Assembly: GCF_000238355.1 (NCBI RefSeq)
Contig: NZ_AHCA01000011.1
Span: forward strand, 1 to 64,000
DNA length: 64,000 bases
DNA from: Pseudoalteromonas haloplanktis ATCC 14393
GTDB lineage: Bacteria > Pseudomonadota > Gammaproteobacteria > Enterobacterales > Alteromonadaceae
Direction of reading: 5' to 3'
Shown: positions 1 to 8,379 of the stretch, piece by piece
How the letters are laid out: each line of letters starts with the position of its first letter
Numbering within the stretch: position 1 is the first letter of the stretch
Made by a program: the position numbers and the translations under genes
Notes under the pieces: generated by a model
Database searches by the model: none
Told to the model about the DNA's origin: nothing
The model's input: the letters and a program-made list of their open reading frames with translations, nothing else

Positions 1-8
1 AATAACGA

Positions 9-212
9 TCAGTCACCAGTAGAGTATGAAAATTCTTTAGGAAAAGTGTCCGGCTGGAGTTGACCAGAACAAGCTTTCTGATAATAGGGCAATACTTTTA
101 AAATGTCAGCTTCTGATGATATTCCACTTTGATAAGCGAACAATAAAATTTCTATAGCTTCATCAAATAACCCCTCTTTAGCTTTAGTCGTTGCGAGTTT
201 TAGTTGATTCAT
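9..212 (-). CDS. Small TPR-like hypothetical protein
   Basis: A 67-residue protein with no firm family assignment. The segment around residues 10-28 (AKEGLFDEAIEILLFAYQ) has the helix-turn-helix look of one tetratricopeptide repeat, so a small helical, protein-binding product is plausible. The ATG is preceded by a purine-rich run (GGGGGA) about 8 bases upstream. It starts 26 bases after the stop of the HNH-type gene on the same strand, so the two are probably co-transcribed. Both are AT-rich and lie on the 3' side of a tRNA-Arg gene, a common place for acquired DNA. Function unknown. Confidence 0.55.
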   Translation of the reverse strand: MNQLKLATTKAKEGLFDEAIEILLFAYQSGISSEADILKVLPYYQKACSGQLQPDTFPKEFSYSTGD

Positions 213-238
213 ATTAGTGTTCCCCCTTGATTACTGTT

Positions 239-1114
239 TCATTCCCTGTTTTTCAATATATTATTTAACTGCTCTATCGTAAGCTCTTCTCTCGAAGTTA
301 TATCAGGTTCACCAAGAGGAAGGTTGATTTTATATGAATGGCTTGTTATTCCATCACTACAGTCAACTTTTTCATAATGTATGTTCTCGGCTATCGCTTT
401 TGGTGCTAATTGCTCAGCTTTAAAAAATAATTTGCTAGTTGGAGAAAAAGGGAAGTAAATAAAAAAGTTATTAAATTGGCAATATAAAATATAGATGATG
501 TGATTATCAGAAATTTCTCTAGTTAATTCGATTTCCATTTTTATTGGAAAGTTAACATCGGGCATTCTGTATCCACACCAAAAAATAGGAAAATGATTAA
601 GGCTTTCAAAATTCTGATTTGATCTCAACCACCCAATAGCAGTATTAAATTCTTTTAATTTTTCATCTGGAAGAATGGATATTAAACTCTTTAAAATTGC
701 TTTGTAAACTTTGACCATATCAAAAGTTTGTGAAGAAAAATTTAATGAGCTTTTCTCTGAAGATTTTTCTTGTATTAATGTTATAAATTGATCATCTCCA
801 TAAACTTTACTACCACCTTTTATATAATTCGGCCGATAACCTTTCTTGCCTCTTAGTCGAGTAATAATCGTTGGGGGTATAAAATTGCTTAAATCTTTCT
901 CTATTTTTGAAAATCTAGCATTGCACTCATCACATTCATTAACTGTAAAGATGCTTTTATTGCCAAGAAACTCAGGAAAGGAATGGGCTCTTTTTTTATT
1001 GAACTTCACATCATTTAACTTGCAGAACCTACATAAAGAATCTCTTTCACCAACTTCAACTGTTGGAGATAAATTATAATTATGCTGTATATGACTAAAA
1101 ATCTGCTCAAACAA
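239..1114 (-). CDS. HNH-type zinc-binding protein, putative nuclease
   Basis: A 291-residue protein whose N-terminus carries a treble-clef/HNH-like pattern: CRFC (C28, C31), then AHSFPEFLG with H44, then CDECN (C61, C64, N65). This spacing matches HNH_5-like families, in which two CxxC pairs bind zinc and the His/Asn are catalytic. The remaining 220 residues are not recognised and may bind a target. The start is TTG at 1114, with AAAGGA seven bases upstream. The gene is distinctly more AT-rich than the housekeeping genes to its right and sits next to tRNA-Arg, which suggests horizontal acquisition. A defence or mobile-element role is possible, but nothing in the sequence proves it. Confidence 0.65.
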   Translation of the reverse strand: MFEQIFSHIQHNYNLSPTVEVGERDSLCRFCKLNDVKFNKKRAHSFPEFLGNKSIFTVNECDECNARFSKIEKDLSNFIPPTIITRLRGKKGYRPNYIKGGSKVYGDDQFITLIQEKSSEKSSLNFSSQTFDMVKVYKAILKSLISILPDEKLKEFNTAIGWLRSNQNFESLNHFPIFWCGYRMPDVNFPIKMEIELTREISDNHIIYILYCQFNNFFIYFPFSPTSKLFFKAEQLAPKAIAENIHYEKVDCSDGITSHSYKINLPLGEPDITSREELTIEQLNNILKNRE

Positions 1115-1215
1115 AAACTAATCCTTTAACTTGCTAAAGTTTATATTCTCACTCAAATAAATATGCTACACAGAAAATAAGAAAGAGGGAAAAAACTATA
1201 ACTCATTGATTTTAT

Positions 1216-1290
1216 TGGTAGCCCCTACAGGAATCGAACCTGTAACTGCCCCTTAGGAGGGGGCCGTTATATCCATTTAACTAAGAGGCC
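1216..1290 (-). tRNA. tRNA-Arg (CCU anticodon)
   Basis: The reverse complement folds as a 75-nt tRNA. The acceptor stem is GGCCTCT paired with AGGGGCT, with a G-U first pair. The anticodon arm is GCCCC-CTCCTAA-GGGGC, giving anticodon CCT. The T-loop is GGTTCGATTCC, and CCA is encoded (1216-1218 read in reverse). CCU reads the rare AGG arginine codon. The 3' end faces the AT-rich HNH/TPR genes, and a tandem repeat lies directly upstream of the 5' end. Confidence 0.95.
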
Positions 1291-1306
1291 ACATTCGAGC
1301 TTCGAG

Positions 1307-1418
1307 CTTCAAGTTGATAGCTTCAAGTTGATAGCTTCAAGTTGATAGCTTCAAGTTGATAGCTGATAGCTGATAGCTGATAGCTGATAGCTGATAGCTG
1401 ATAGCTGATAGCTGATAG
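1307..1418. repeat. Compound tandem repeat, 14-mer x4 then 7-mer x8
   Basis: Four perfect copies of CTTCAAGTTGATAG (1307-1362) run directly into eight perfect copies of CTGATAG (1363-1418). The 14-mer is two related heptads (CTTCAAG + TTGATAG), so the whole tract has a 7-bp period. A degenerate lead-in (GAGCTTCGAGCTT) precedes it at about 1297-1309. There is no spacer structure, so it is not a CRISPR. It lies between tRNA-Arg and the end of the FlgO operon. Confidence 0.95.
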
Positions 1419-1445
1419 CAAAAGTATAACGGTTTATCCCATTTA

Positions 1446-1473
1446 CAATCAAGCAGTTAAATAGGCTTGATTG
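1446..1473 (-). terminator. Possible terminator after the FlgO/pilus operon
   Basis: CAATCAAGC (1446-1454) and GCTTGATTG (1465-1473) form a perfect 9-bp stem with a 10-nt loop just after the last FlgO-family stop codon. No strong T-tract follows on the minus strand, so termination is uncertain. Confidence 0.35.
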
Positions 1474-1476
1474 ACC

Positions 1477-2145
1477 TTAGTTAATACTCGCGCGTTGTAG
1501 GTGGATATCGACGTTGTTGAGCACGTAATACGGCAGAGTTTTATTGCTGCTGGCGATAACGCGTTTACTGTTGATATCAATAATACGGGCGTTTACTTCG
1601 ACGCCGTTGCTGCGATAAATTAGTGTGCCTGATAACACATGGCTGGCAATGTGTTTATCAGCCAGTTGCTCTATATCACGAGAAAACACAAAATCGCCGC
1701 GGGCGGTCATAGCTATGTGGTCGGTAGTTTTAAAATCGACAATGCCATAACCAAATTTTTGCAGTTGATGAATAAAGCTCTCTGATAACTGGTTGCCTAA
1801 TTGGCTGCTGTTATTAAGGCTGGCATCTAAATCAACAAATGAGGTAACGGCAATTGATACATCTAGCTCAGTTTGCATGGTATCTACAAGATCTAGCGCC
1901 ATTTGCTCAACATAATTAACTAAGGTTTTATGGTGTTTATTTGGCGTAAACTGGGCACCATTATCTATCGGTTCAGCATTGCTTGCTTGAGCCTGTTGCA
2001 GCATGTGAGTAAGGTCGTACTGGCTGGTGGTGCTTTGCACTGGCTCAACGGCTGTGCTGTCATTAACCGTACTGCATGCACTGAGAGTACTGAAAAGTAC
2101 CCCTGTCGTTGCGATTAAAAATGCGCGATGTGTTAGCTTACTCAT
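1477..2145 (-). CDS. FlgO-domain lipoprotein (third of three)
   Basis: A predicted lipoprotein of 222 residues with lipobox LSAC and modified Cys at residue 24 from the chosen ATG. The body matches the FlgO family: an N-terminal helix ending in DLVDTMQ, a strand AVTSFVDLD, then LGNQLSESFIHQLQKFGYGIVDFKTTD and a C-terminal GTLIYRSNGVEVNARIID. FlgO in Vibrio is an outer-membrane protein linked to the flagellum. Here the gene is the last of a pilus-like operon, so a flagellar role is not implied. The reading frame extends to a GTG at 2157, but GAGG lies just upstream of two in-frame ATGs at 2148 and 2145, so the start is placed there. It begins within ten bases of the preceding stop. Confidence 0.75.
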   Translation of the reverse strand: MSKLTHRAFLIATTGVLFSTLSACSTVNDSTAVEPVQSTTSQYDLTHMLQQAQASNAEPIDNGAQFTPNKHHKTLVNYVEQMALDLVDTMQTELDVSIAVTSFVDLDASLNNSSQLGNQLSESFIHQLQKFGYGIVDFKTTDHIAMTARGDFVFSRDIEQLADKHIASHVLSGTLIYRSNGVEVNARIIDINSKRVIASSNKTLPYYVLNNVDIHLQRASIN

Positions 2146-2153
2146 CATTAGCC

Positions 2154-2837
2154 TCACTTACTCACTTGTTTTAGCATGACGCCATCTGTGCGGTAGCTAC
2201 TGTCGAGTGCATCCACCACTGATTGAGGAATAAACCCTTGCGCAGAGCCTACTACGGCTTTACTTGCTAAACCAATTATACGGGCATTAACCAACACACC
2301 ACCTTGGTGGTTTACCATAGTGCCAGCCAGTACGTAGTTAAAGTTTTGATCTTGGCTAAGCTCTAAATAGTCGCGGCTAAAAACAAAATCACCCGTTGGC
2401 GTGACACGCATAAAGTCAGTGGTTTTAAAATCAATCACGGGCACACCAAAGCTGTGTAACTCATGCATAAAACTTTCGGCAATTTGATTACCCAGTAAAG
2501 TAGCGTCGTTGTAGTTGTCATCTAAAAAAATAAAGCTCGACACGGCAAGTGGCGTTTTACTGTTTACGTATTGCAGATTTTCAGCCATATCTTGCATGAT
2601 GCCGCGTACGTAGTGATTAATATTTTTACGCGTTGGCACGCTAACTTGGCTGCTGTCATTAATAACGGGGGCATTGCTTTGATACAAAGAATTAGTTTGC
2701 CCTGGCGCAGCAACAGCTCGTTGATCATTTACCAATTGTGGGGAGTTATTGGTCAGTTGTGCGCCACTGCTCGGTTCCATCACTTGTGCACACCCAAATC
2801 CCAGTGGCAAACATAAAGTTAATATTAAGCGTTTCAT
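2154..2837 (-). CDS. FlgO-domain lipoprotein (second of three)
   Basis: A 227-residue predicted lipoprotein: signal peptide ending GFGC with Cys at 16, a Ser/Asn/Gln-rich linker of about 55 residues, then the FlgO-type domain from about residue 75. It shares near-identical blocks with the downstream paralogue: LLGNQIAESFMHEL, VIDFKTTDFM, GDFVFSRD, and GTM...VNARII. The start is supported by AGGAG five bases upstream. It follows the first FlgO gene by 12 bases. The repeated FKTTD and FVFSRD blocks suggest the second and third copies arose by recent duplication, while the first is more divergent. Confidence 0.75.
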   Translation of the reverse strand: MKRLILTLCLPLGFGCAQVMEPSSGAQLTNNSPQLVNDQRAVAAPGQTNSLYQSNAPVINDSSQVSVPTRKNINHYVRGIMQDMAENLQYVNSKTPLAVSSFIFLDDNYNDATLLGNQIAESFMHELHSFGVPVIDFKTTDFMRVTPTGDFVFSRDYLELSQDQNFNYVLAGTMVNHQGGVLVNARIIGLASKAVVGSAQGFIPQSVVDALDSSYRTDGVMLKQVSK

Positions 2838-2849
2838 GAGAGCTCCTAA

Positions 2850-3443
2850 TTAGTATTCGCTGCGGTAGATGTAACCGTCGCGCTGTTGTATTTTTTCATC
2901 ACCCCACATAACGTTGATGGGGATCTCGGTGCTAGCGGCAGATACAACGCGGCTGTCCTGGGTATTTACCATGCGGGCATTAACTATATAGGCATGTTGT
3001 TGCCGTGTAAGTGTGCCGGTGATCACAAAGTCAATATTCTGACGTTGGCGTAATTTACTAATATCGCGACTTAACATACCGTCAGCGTTACTGGCTAGGT
3101 TAAGGTGTTTTTCAAGGCGATATTCAATGGTGTTATAGCCTAGTTGCGTAAACTGGGTTAATAAACTTTCTTGAATTTGTTGACTCAGCCCAGCTCCCTG
3201 CCCTTGCGCCAGCTCAGTATCAAGCGCATCGGCTAAGTAAAAGCTAGTGACGGCAATCCGCGCGCTGCTTTTAAATGGCCCATTGACGTGGCTAAGCTGG
3301 GTGCTTAAATCGCTCACATACTGATGCACCGTATACGGTGCCATCGTCGCTTTTGGCGCTTCGGTGCTCGGTGCTGGTGGTTTTTCTTGCGTTAAGCTAC
3401 ACGCAGTTAAACTCAGCAATAATAAACATAACAAAAGGCGCAT
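2850..3443 (-). CDS. FlgO-domain lipoprotein (first of three)
   Basis: A 197-residue predicted lipoprotein with lipobox LTAC (Cys 15). Its FlgO-like domain includes YVSDLSTQL, IAVTSFYLAD, LSQQIQESLLTQFTQLGYNTIEYR, LSRDISKLRQRQNIDFVITGTL and VNARMVNTQDSRVVSAA. A longer reading frame reaches 3470, but AAGGA lies eight bases before the ATG at 3443, which also gives a clean signal peptide. It begins about 50 bases after the stop of the SPOR-like lipoprotein. It is the most diverged of three tandem paralogues, all predicted to be membrane-anchored and periplasm-facing. Partners are unknown; its position suggests a role in secretion or anchoring of the usher-dependent fibre. Confidence 0.75.
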   Translation of the reverse strand: MRLLLCLLLLSLTACSLTQEKPPAPSTEAPKATMAPYTVHQYVSDLSTQLSHVNGPFKSSARIAVTSFYLADALDTELAQGQGAGLSQQIQESLLTQFTQLGYNTIEYRLEKHLNLASNADGMLSRDISKLRQRQNIDFVITGTLTRQQHAYIVNARMVNTQDSRVVSAASTEIPINVMWGDEKIQQRDGYIYRSEY

Positions 3444-3494
3444 AATTGCCATCCTTACTAAACATGGCAATTACAAAGCAAGTATTATGCCTAT

Positions 3495-4112
3495 TTATAG
3501 TTTTACTGGGTTATCTGTGTAGTAACTCACAATACAACTCACTTGCTGCTGTTTTAATTTGTCGCAATCAGCTTGGGCATTTTTTTGATACTGGTAAGCC
3601 CCAAGTTTTAAGCGATAGTAAGTTATGCCTTTTACATTTGCCGTTTCAACATTGGCGATAGTCGTTCCCGTCAGTAAACTTGGGGCTTTATGTTGCATGG
3701 CTTGCCAACTTGTTGCCAGTTGCGCTTGCTGAGTGACTGAGATAATTTGTAATGCAAATAACGCGGGGGGTGTACGTTGTGGCTGAGCTACGGGTGCCTG
3801 TATTGGCGGCTGTGCTTGCGCGGTCATCGCAGTATTACTTTGAGCTGGCTCTTCATTGGCTATTGCTGTTAATTGGGTTATCAATAAATTTAAATCACTC
3901 TCAATCAATAACAACCTTTCAATATCAGGTTTTATTGCTTGCCACTGCGCTGAGCTTGTTTGTAGCTGTTGTAACTCTGATTTGGTTATTTGTACGTACT
4001 GCTCATTGTTTGTTTGCATTGTTTGCTTGGTGCTACTGCAGCCAAAAAGTAATAAGCCAGATAATACAAATACGGCGCACTTAATCATGACAAGAGGTGG
4101 TGTAATATTCAT
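3495..4112 (-). CDS. SPOR-like lipoprotein downstream of the usher
   Basis: A 205-residue predicted lipoprotein (lipobox LFGC, Cys 25). A helical middle (YVQITKSELQQLQ...IERLLLIESDLNLLITQL) and a Gln/Pro/Ala linker lead to a C-terminal SPOR-like domain starting near LFALQIISV and ending in YYRLKLGAYQYQKNAQADC. That module carries CDKLKQQQVSC, a C-x9-C pair. SPOR domains usually bind denuded peptidoglycan glycan strands, but here the role is inferred. The frame runs back to 4148, overlapping the usher stop; AAAGGA six bases before the ATG at 4112 supports a start ten bases after that stop, so it is translationally close to the usher. Confidence 0.7.
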   Translation of the reverse strand: MNITPPLVMIKCAVFVLSGLLLFGCSSTKQTMQTNNEQYVQITKSELQQLQTSSAQWQAIKPDIERLLLIESDLNLLITQLTAIANEEPAQSNTAMTAQAQPPIQAPVAQPQRTPPALFALQIISVTQQAQLATSWQAMQHKAPSLLTGTTIANVETANVKGITYYRLKLGAYQYQKNAQADCDKLKQQQVSCIVSYYTDNPVKL

Positions 4113-4122
4113 TGGCATTCCT

Positions 4123-7068
4123 TTAATGAAGTATTGTTCGTTGTTCAAGCTTACAGTTTAAACCCTGTGCGATCAGCGACTGGCAGATAGTTGCAAACTC
4201 AGGTTGCGCCTGCTCAGCATACCCTAAAGCGAGTATATACTTATTTTGCTGTCGATCGTGAATATAGAATACTTCCTGCTGCTGTAACCCAAGCCGTGGG
4301 CTTATTAAACGTAAATAGGCTTTTAACATCATTAACGATGAGAAGTTGCCCGCATTTACTATTGTGCCAGCCACTTGTTCTAGGGGTTTAAGGGTAAAAT
4401 CAACACCAAGTAATACATCTCCCTTCGGGGATAAATTAACCTTAACATGTTGCGTATTTTTTAATGCTTTACGTTCTTTAAACTGCCCATCAATCACCGC
4501 CTGATATTGCCCTGGCCGCAAATCGGTAAAAAGATAATAACCATCGAAAGCGGCTTGTGTTTGGGCTACTTTTTTACCGTTTTCATCTAGTAACGCTATG
4601 TTGGCATACGGTTGTATTTGCGTATGTTCACCTTGTTGGGTGTATATCACCCCTTCAATTTCACTGGCATTGTTTAACGGGTAATCCATATACTCAATAA
4701 ATCCGGCCCGTGGTGTGATTGAAAAACCATCGTGGGCGGGGATCATAAATGGATCTGCAAAACTATTTCTATCAAGTATGATATCAGTAGTACGGTTAGC
4801 GGGCATGCTGGTTAACAGCGCAATGCCTTGCTCATCTGTAATCGCTTGGCGATGATTTTGCACACCTTTGACTTTAATACCCGCGACCCCCTGCTCGTCA
4901 GGATCCATTATGCCGTTGTTATTCTGATCTAAAAATACTTTAACCAGTAAACTCCCCGTACTGGTTAAGCTTCGATTTGACATAAAAGCACGGTTATTTT
5001 CCCTATCATAACCAAAACTAAAGCGGCTATATAAGCTAAACAGCCAATTATCATTACTGTCGTAGTTAATAGTACTGCTTAAGTTAAAATCATCATTTTG
5101 CCAATTCAAGCCCAGATCTGCAGATTGAACGTTCTCATTTAGGGTATTTCTAAGTGTCAGCTCAGCTTGCAACTTTGCAGTAATACTGCGATTAAATTCG
5201 GCTTGGTAACTTAAAATATCACTCTCTGGTGATATTAAATAATCAACACCAAAACGGCTGTATACCCGTCCTATTCGCCCTTGAATGCGTGTTGCGCCAT
5301 ATATTTGGCTCTGTTCATTTACTTTTTGCCATTGTAAAAGGTTGTTTACCGAAAACCCTGAATAGCTATAATTAAATCGGTTATAGGCTTGCTGTAAATC
5401 ACGACCTGAACTTGAGTGCTGTAATAAAAAGTTATTTTGATAATTAAGCCGACCATAATTATTATCCATCAATTCACCTGACATATCGAATTGATAGCTT
5501 TGAAAATCTTGCTGTTGTTCCGAACGGTCCGTTACAGTAAAAAGGAGTGATTGTTCTGCCAGTTGCGTTCTTGCTGTGAGCTCTAATTCATTTTGCTGTT
5601 GGTTGTTTTGCTCGTAGTCAACATTAAGCAACAGTCTTTCAAACAAGTTAATGTTGCTGCCAAAAGCGAATTGGTAAAAGTCATCATCTTCGCGCTTTTG
5701 CGCCATAGCGCCGGTGTAAATAGCAATATTATCTGTTAAGCCTCGTTCGTAACGCCCCGCAGCCAACCAACCACTTTGCTGTGGATTACTCTCGCTCCCT
5801 AATAATTGTTTACCTTGCTCTGAGATTGACACTTCGTATGTCGCTTCACCTTGGCCTAATTGGTTGCCGTCAATAAAGTAATATTCTGTTTTACGTTCAA
5901 CTTGCCCTTGCGGGCCGTAAAAGATCAATTCAAAGTTATTTTCACCATACAATAAATCAACATCAGCAAAGACATAGCGGCCATCGGCAAGGCTTAACTG
6001 TTGTTCAATTAACAAACCATTACGGTAAAGTTCAACATCCCAGCCCGGCTGAATGGCACCTGTGAGGTTAATTCGATTATTGTCTATATTGCGGTCTAAC
6101 TGGTAATTAGAAAACTTAACACCACGCCCGTACTGACTATTATAGCGACTCCCAACTTGCGTCGCGGTGATATCACCAAAGCGTATTTCGCTTGCAGCAA
6201 AAGCACCGAGTAAGCTGCTATCTAATGCTTGTTTAGAGAATGTGAGTCGTGAGTCTGTTAATAGGTCTTGCTCTCGCCCGGCTAAAAAGTATTCCGCTGA
6301 AAGGTATGCAAAATCTTGCGCACCTAATAATGAATAACTAGTGCGGCTACTGTCATTATCTCGGCGGTAATTAAGTTGTAAATCAGCCACTGGGACAGAA
6401 ATAACTTGATAAGGGCTTGCTTTCCAAGGCTGGGTAGGCTGATTATCCGTATGATGCTGGTTATTAAATTGACGGTTTTTTCTCTGCTGTTGAGCGACAA
6501 CAGGAAATAACTCATCAGTGGTTACTTCGAGCGTTAAATTCGCGTAATCAGGTATGATCTCCACCATAAAAGCAGATTCTAAAACCGCGGCATCGATATA
6601 AATATCATCATCAATCAATAGTTGCTGTGAAAAAAGTACCACCTCTTGATTATTTACAACGAGTTTAGCGGGTTCAGTAGCACTGAGTGAAAATAAATTA
6701 CCTTGCTCAATAAACCATCCTGCGGCAGAGCCGCTCGCCACATCAACATCAATAGCAAGTTGTAATATTTCAACTAACCCCGACAAACCAAGCAAGACCC
6801 CTTGCTCGCTTTTTATTGCAAACGCTTCACCAAGATACATATCGTTGAGCGATAAAGAAAAAAGTAAAAACTCACCAGCCGCAATACGCTGCGCAGCAGG
6901 CTGGCTGTGTTCGACTATAGCGGGCGGTGGCGCACTCACTGGTGAGTGAGATTGATTTAATTTAGCTTGAATGGCTTTAAGCGTGCGCAGCGCATCATTG
7001 GTCGGCACAGTGCTTGCAAAACAGTGCGCGCTTAACAACATAAGGCCTATGGCCAATACACGGGTCAT
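4123..7068 (-). CDS. Atypical fimbrial usher-like outer-membrane protein
   Basis: A 981-residue exported protein, read as the outer-membrane usher that would secrete and assemble the DUF4402 subunits. After the signal peptide (ends CFAS) comes a periplasmic region, a long beta-rich barrel region (about 220-690) and, within it, the plug-like stretch GWDVELYRNGLLIEQQ...GENNFELIFYGPQGQVERKTE that is typical of alternate (CS1/CfaC-like) ushers. After the barrel is an SdrD-B/carboxypeptidase-regulatory-like segment with DQNNNGIMDPDE, which resembles a calcium loop, and a second such repeat (FDGYYLFTDLRPGQY). The last 60 residues look SPOR-like and contain CQSLIAQGLNC, the same C-x9-C pair as in the two lipoproteins of the locus. 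The usher starts 25 bases after the chaperone stop. The exact chaperone-usher class is not certain. Confidence 0.7.
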   Translation of the reverse strand: MTRVLAIGLMLLSAHCFASTVPTNDALRTLKAIQAKLNQSHSPVSAPPPAIVEHSQPAAQRIAAGEFLLFSLSLNDMYLGEAFAIKSEQGVLLGLSGLVEILQLAIDVDVASGSAAGWFIEQGNLFSLSATEPAKLVVNNQEVVLFSQQLLIDDDIYIDAAVLESAFMVEIIPDYANLTLEVTTDELFPVVAQQQRKNRQFNNQHHTDNQPTQPWKASPYQVISVPVADLQLNYRRDNDSSRTSYSLLGAQDFAYLSAEYFLAGREQDLLTDSRLTFSKQALDSSLLGAFAASEIRFGDITATQVGSRYNSQYGRGVKFSNYQLDRNIDNNRINLTGAIQPGWDVELYRNGLLIEQQLSLADGRYVFADVDLLYGENNFELIFYGPQGQVERKTEYYFIDGNQLGQGEATYEVSISEQGKQLLGSESNPQQSGWLAAGRYERGLTDNIAIYTGAMAQKREDDDFYQFAFGSNINLFERLLLNVDYEQNNQQQNELELTARTQLAEQSLLFTVTDRSEQQQDFQSYQFDMSGELMDNNYGRLNYQNNFLLQHSSSGRDLQQAYNRFNYSYSGFSVNNLLQWQKVNEQSQIYGATRIQGRIGRVYSRFGVDYLISPESDILSYQAEFNRSITAKLQAELTLRNTLNENVQSADLGLNWQNDDFNLSSTINYDSNDNWLFSLYSRFSFGYDRENNRAFMSNRSLTSTGSLLVKVFLDQNNNGIMDPDEQGVAGIKVKGVQNHRQAITDEQGIALLTSMPANRTTDIILDRNSFADPFMIPAHDGFSITPRAGFIEYMDYPLNNASEIEGVIYTQQGEHTQIQPYANIALLDENGKKVAQTQAAFDGYYLFTDLRPGQYQAVIDGQFKERKALKNTQHVKVNLSPKGDVLLGVDFTLKPLEQVAGTIVNAGNFSSLMMLKAYLRLISPRLGLQQQEVFYIHDRQQNKYILALGYAEQAQPEFATICQSLIAQGLNCKLEQRTILH

Positions 7069-7093
7069 TTTAATAACTTAATATCGCTTAAAG

Positions 7094-7888
7094 TTATTTC
7101 CCTATAGCCAAAGTGTAAGAGGCAAAATCAACCGCGTTATATTCTTCAGCCCCTTTGTAATCAATGAGTACATAGCCATTTGCAGGTAACTGTTTATCTT
7201 TAAATAAACTGAGCGTTGCTGTCACTGTATCAACTTCAGGGTAAACACTTAAATTGCTAATTTCAGCAATTTTCTCTTGCCCACCCGATGCATTTTTAAC
7301 ATAAGCACTGAGCTTGCCATAACTACTAAAGTTAGTATGTCGTTGCAATTGAACTTGAATTTGCGGCTTGGCTTGATCAGCACTTTTTACAATGCTTGCC
7401 TGTGCAATAGTCACCTTAGGCTGCTCTGCTTGCTCACGAAAAATAACGGGAATGCTAAAACTCATAATCATATTGATCTGTATTCCTGACTTTTGCTCTG
7501 TATTTTCGTTAGGTAAAGCTTGAAATAATAAGTGCGAGCGATATTCGCCAGGCTGTAAACCTTTCGGTTTGCGAATTGCAATTTTAACCGTTTGTTTTTC
7601 GCCCGGTGCTAAAGTCACCTGTTTCGGGGATAAGCGTGTCATTGGCGATAAACTACCTTCACTCACCTGCTCTAGATTTTTATAACCGCCAGTGGGTAAA
7701 GCTTGTTTTTCACTCCAAACTACTCGATACGTACGTTGTTCATTCGAATTGTTGATCACCGTGACTTTAGCACTACGTTGACGCTCATCAAAGGTAACAC
7801 GAGTAGGTGAAATCAATAAGTTTGCCACTGCCACTTGGCTAAAAAATGCTGTTAGCAGCACACACATCACTGTTAATTTATTGAACAT
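7094..7888 (-). CDS. PapD-like periplasmic pilus chaperone
   Basis: A 264-residue protein with a cleavable signal peptide (ends AVANLLIS) and an N-terminal immunoglobulin-like domain of the pilus-chaperone type: LLISPTRVTFDERQRSAKVTV, YRVVWSEK, then LSPKQVTLAPGEKQTVKI and GEYRSHLLFQALP. The family folds subunits in the periplasm by donating a strand and hands them to the usher. The order subunit-subunit-chaperone-usher with gaps of only 8-25 bases supports this role. The second domain (from about residue 165) is less conserved. It most resembles chaperones of non-classical systems with DUF4402 or spore-coat-U-like subunits. Confidence 0.75.
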   Translation of the reverse strand: MFNKLTVMCVLLTAFFSQVAVANLLISPTRVTFDERQRSAKVTVINNSNEQRTYRVVWSEKQALPTGGYKNLEQVSEGSLSPMTRLSPKQVTLAPGEKQTVKIAIRKPKGLQPGEYRSHLLFQALPNENTEQKSGIQINMIMSFSIPVIFREQAEQPKVTIAQASIVKSADQAKPQIQVQLQRHTNFSSYGKLSAYVKNASGGQEKIAEISNLSVYPEVDTVTATLSLFKDKQLPANGYVLIDYKGAEEYNAVDFASYTLAIGK

Positions 7889-7896
7889 GTCAATCC

Positions 7897-8370
7897 TTAG
7901 TAGTCAATCGAAATTTCTAAATTGGTCGTAGAGGAATAGTCGCCATCTGAGTAATTCTTACTGCTAGGTTTTGTTATTAAAGTGCCGCCAATAAACACTT
8001 TAGCTTCACCAAAGTCGTCGGTAATGACAGACATATTAGATAAACCATTTAGGCGTACTTCAAACTCGGCACTACTGCTGCCTTGGGTATTGTGCTGAAC
8101 TTGTACAGGGCGAACCAATGTTATTTTCAGCTCGGTATGTGCAGGGTAATCGAGTAGTAAAAGCTCGGCTGGACGCCCTTTTTCAAGCACATAAATATTA
8201 CCTAATGTATTTATGTCGCCGTCAGCTTTGATGATCACAGAGCTCGTATTTGTATTGCTTGGTATAACCAAAGTGCCAAAATCCAGCGACTGCTGCTCAA
8301 TACTCTTAGCAAGATAATTAGGGCTGTAAATTAAAGCACTTACAGCCACTGCATACGAAAGTAGGCGCAT
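7897..8370 (-). CDS. DUF4402-type pilin-like minor subunit
   Basis: A 157-residue secreted protein: signal peptide to about residue 22, then LDFGTLVIPSNTNTSSVIIKADGD, a central GRPAELLLLDYPAHTEL segment and a C-terminal FIGGTLITKPSS...GDYSSTTNLEISIDY. The LDFGT opening and the G-D-Y-S...I-D-Y ending are the DUF4402 signature, found in subunits assembled by chaperone-usher-like systems. It is shorter than the upstream DUF4402 protein and sits between it and the chaperone, with gaps of nine and eight bases. It could be a minor, tip or base subunit; the sequence does not say which. Confidence 0.7.
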   Translation of the reverse strand: MRLLSYAVAVSALIYSPNYLAKSIEQQSLDFGTLVIPSNTNTSSVIIKADGDINTLGNIYVLEKGRPAELLLLDYPAHTELKITLVRPVQVQHNTQGSSSAEFEVRLNGLSNMSVITDDFGEAKVFIGGTLITKPSSKNYSDGDYSSTTNLEISIDY

Positions 8371-8379
8371 TAAATATGA

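Noticed and set aside
1307..1418. CRISPR array
   Set aside because: The repeats are 7-14 bp, contiguous and without unique spacers; no cas gene is present.
1477..3443. Flagellar FlgO/FlgP/FlgT locus
   Set aside because: No other flagellar gene is present; the three genes follow a chaperone-usher operon.
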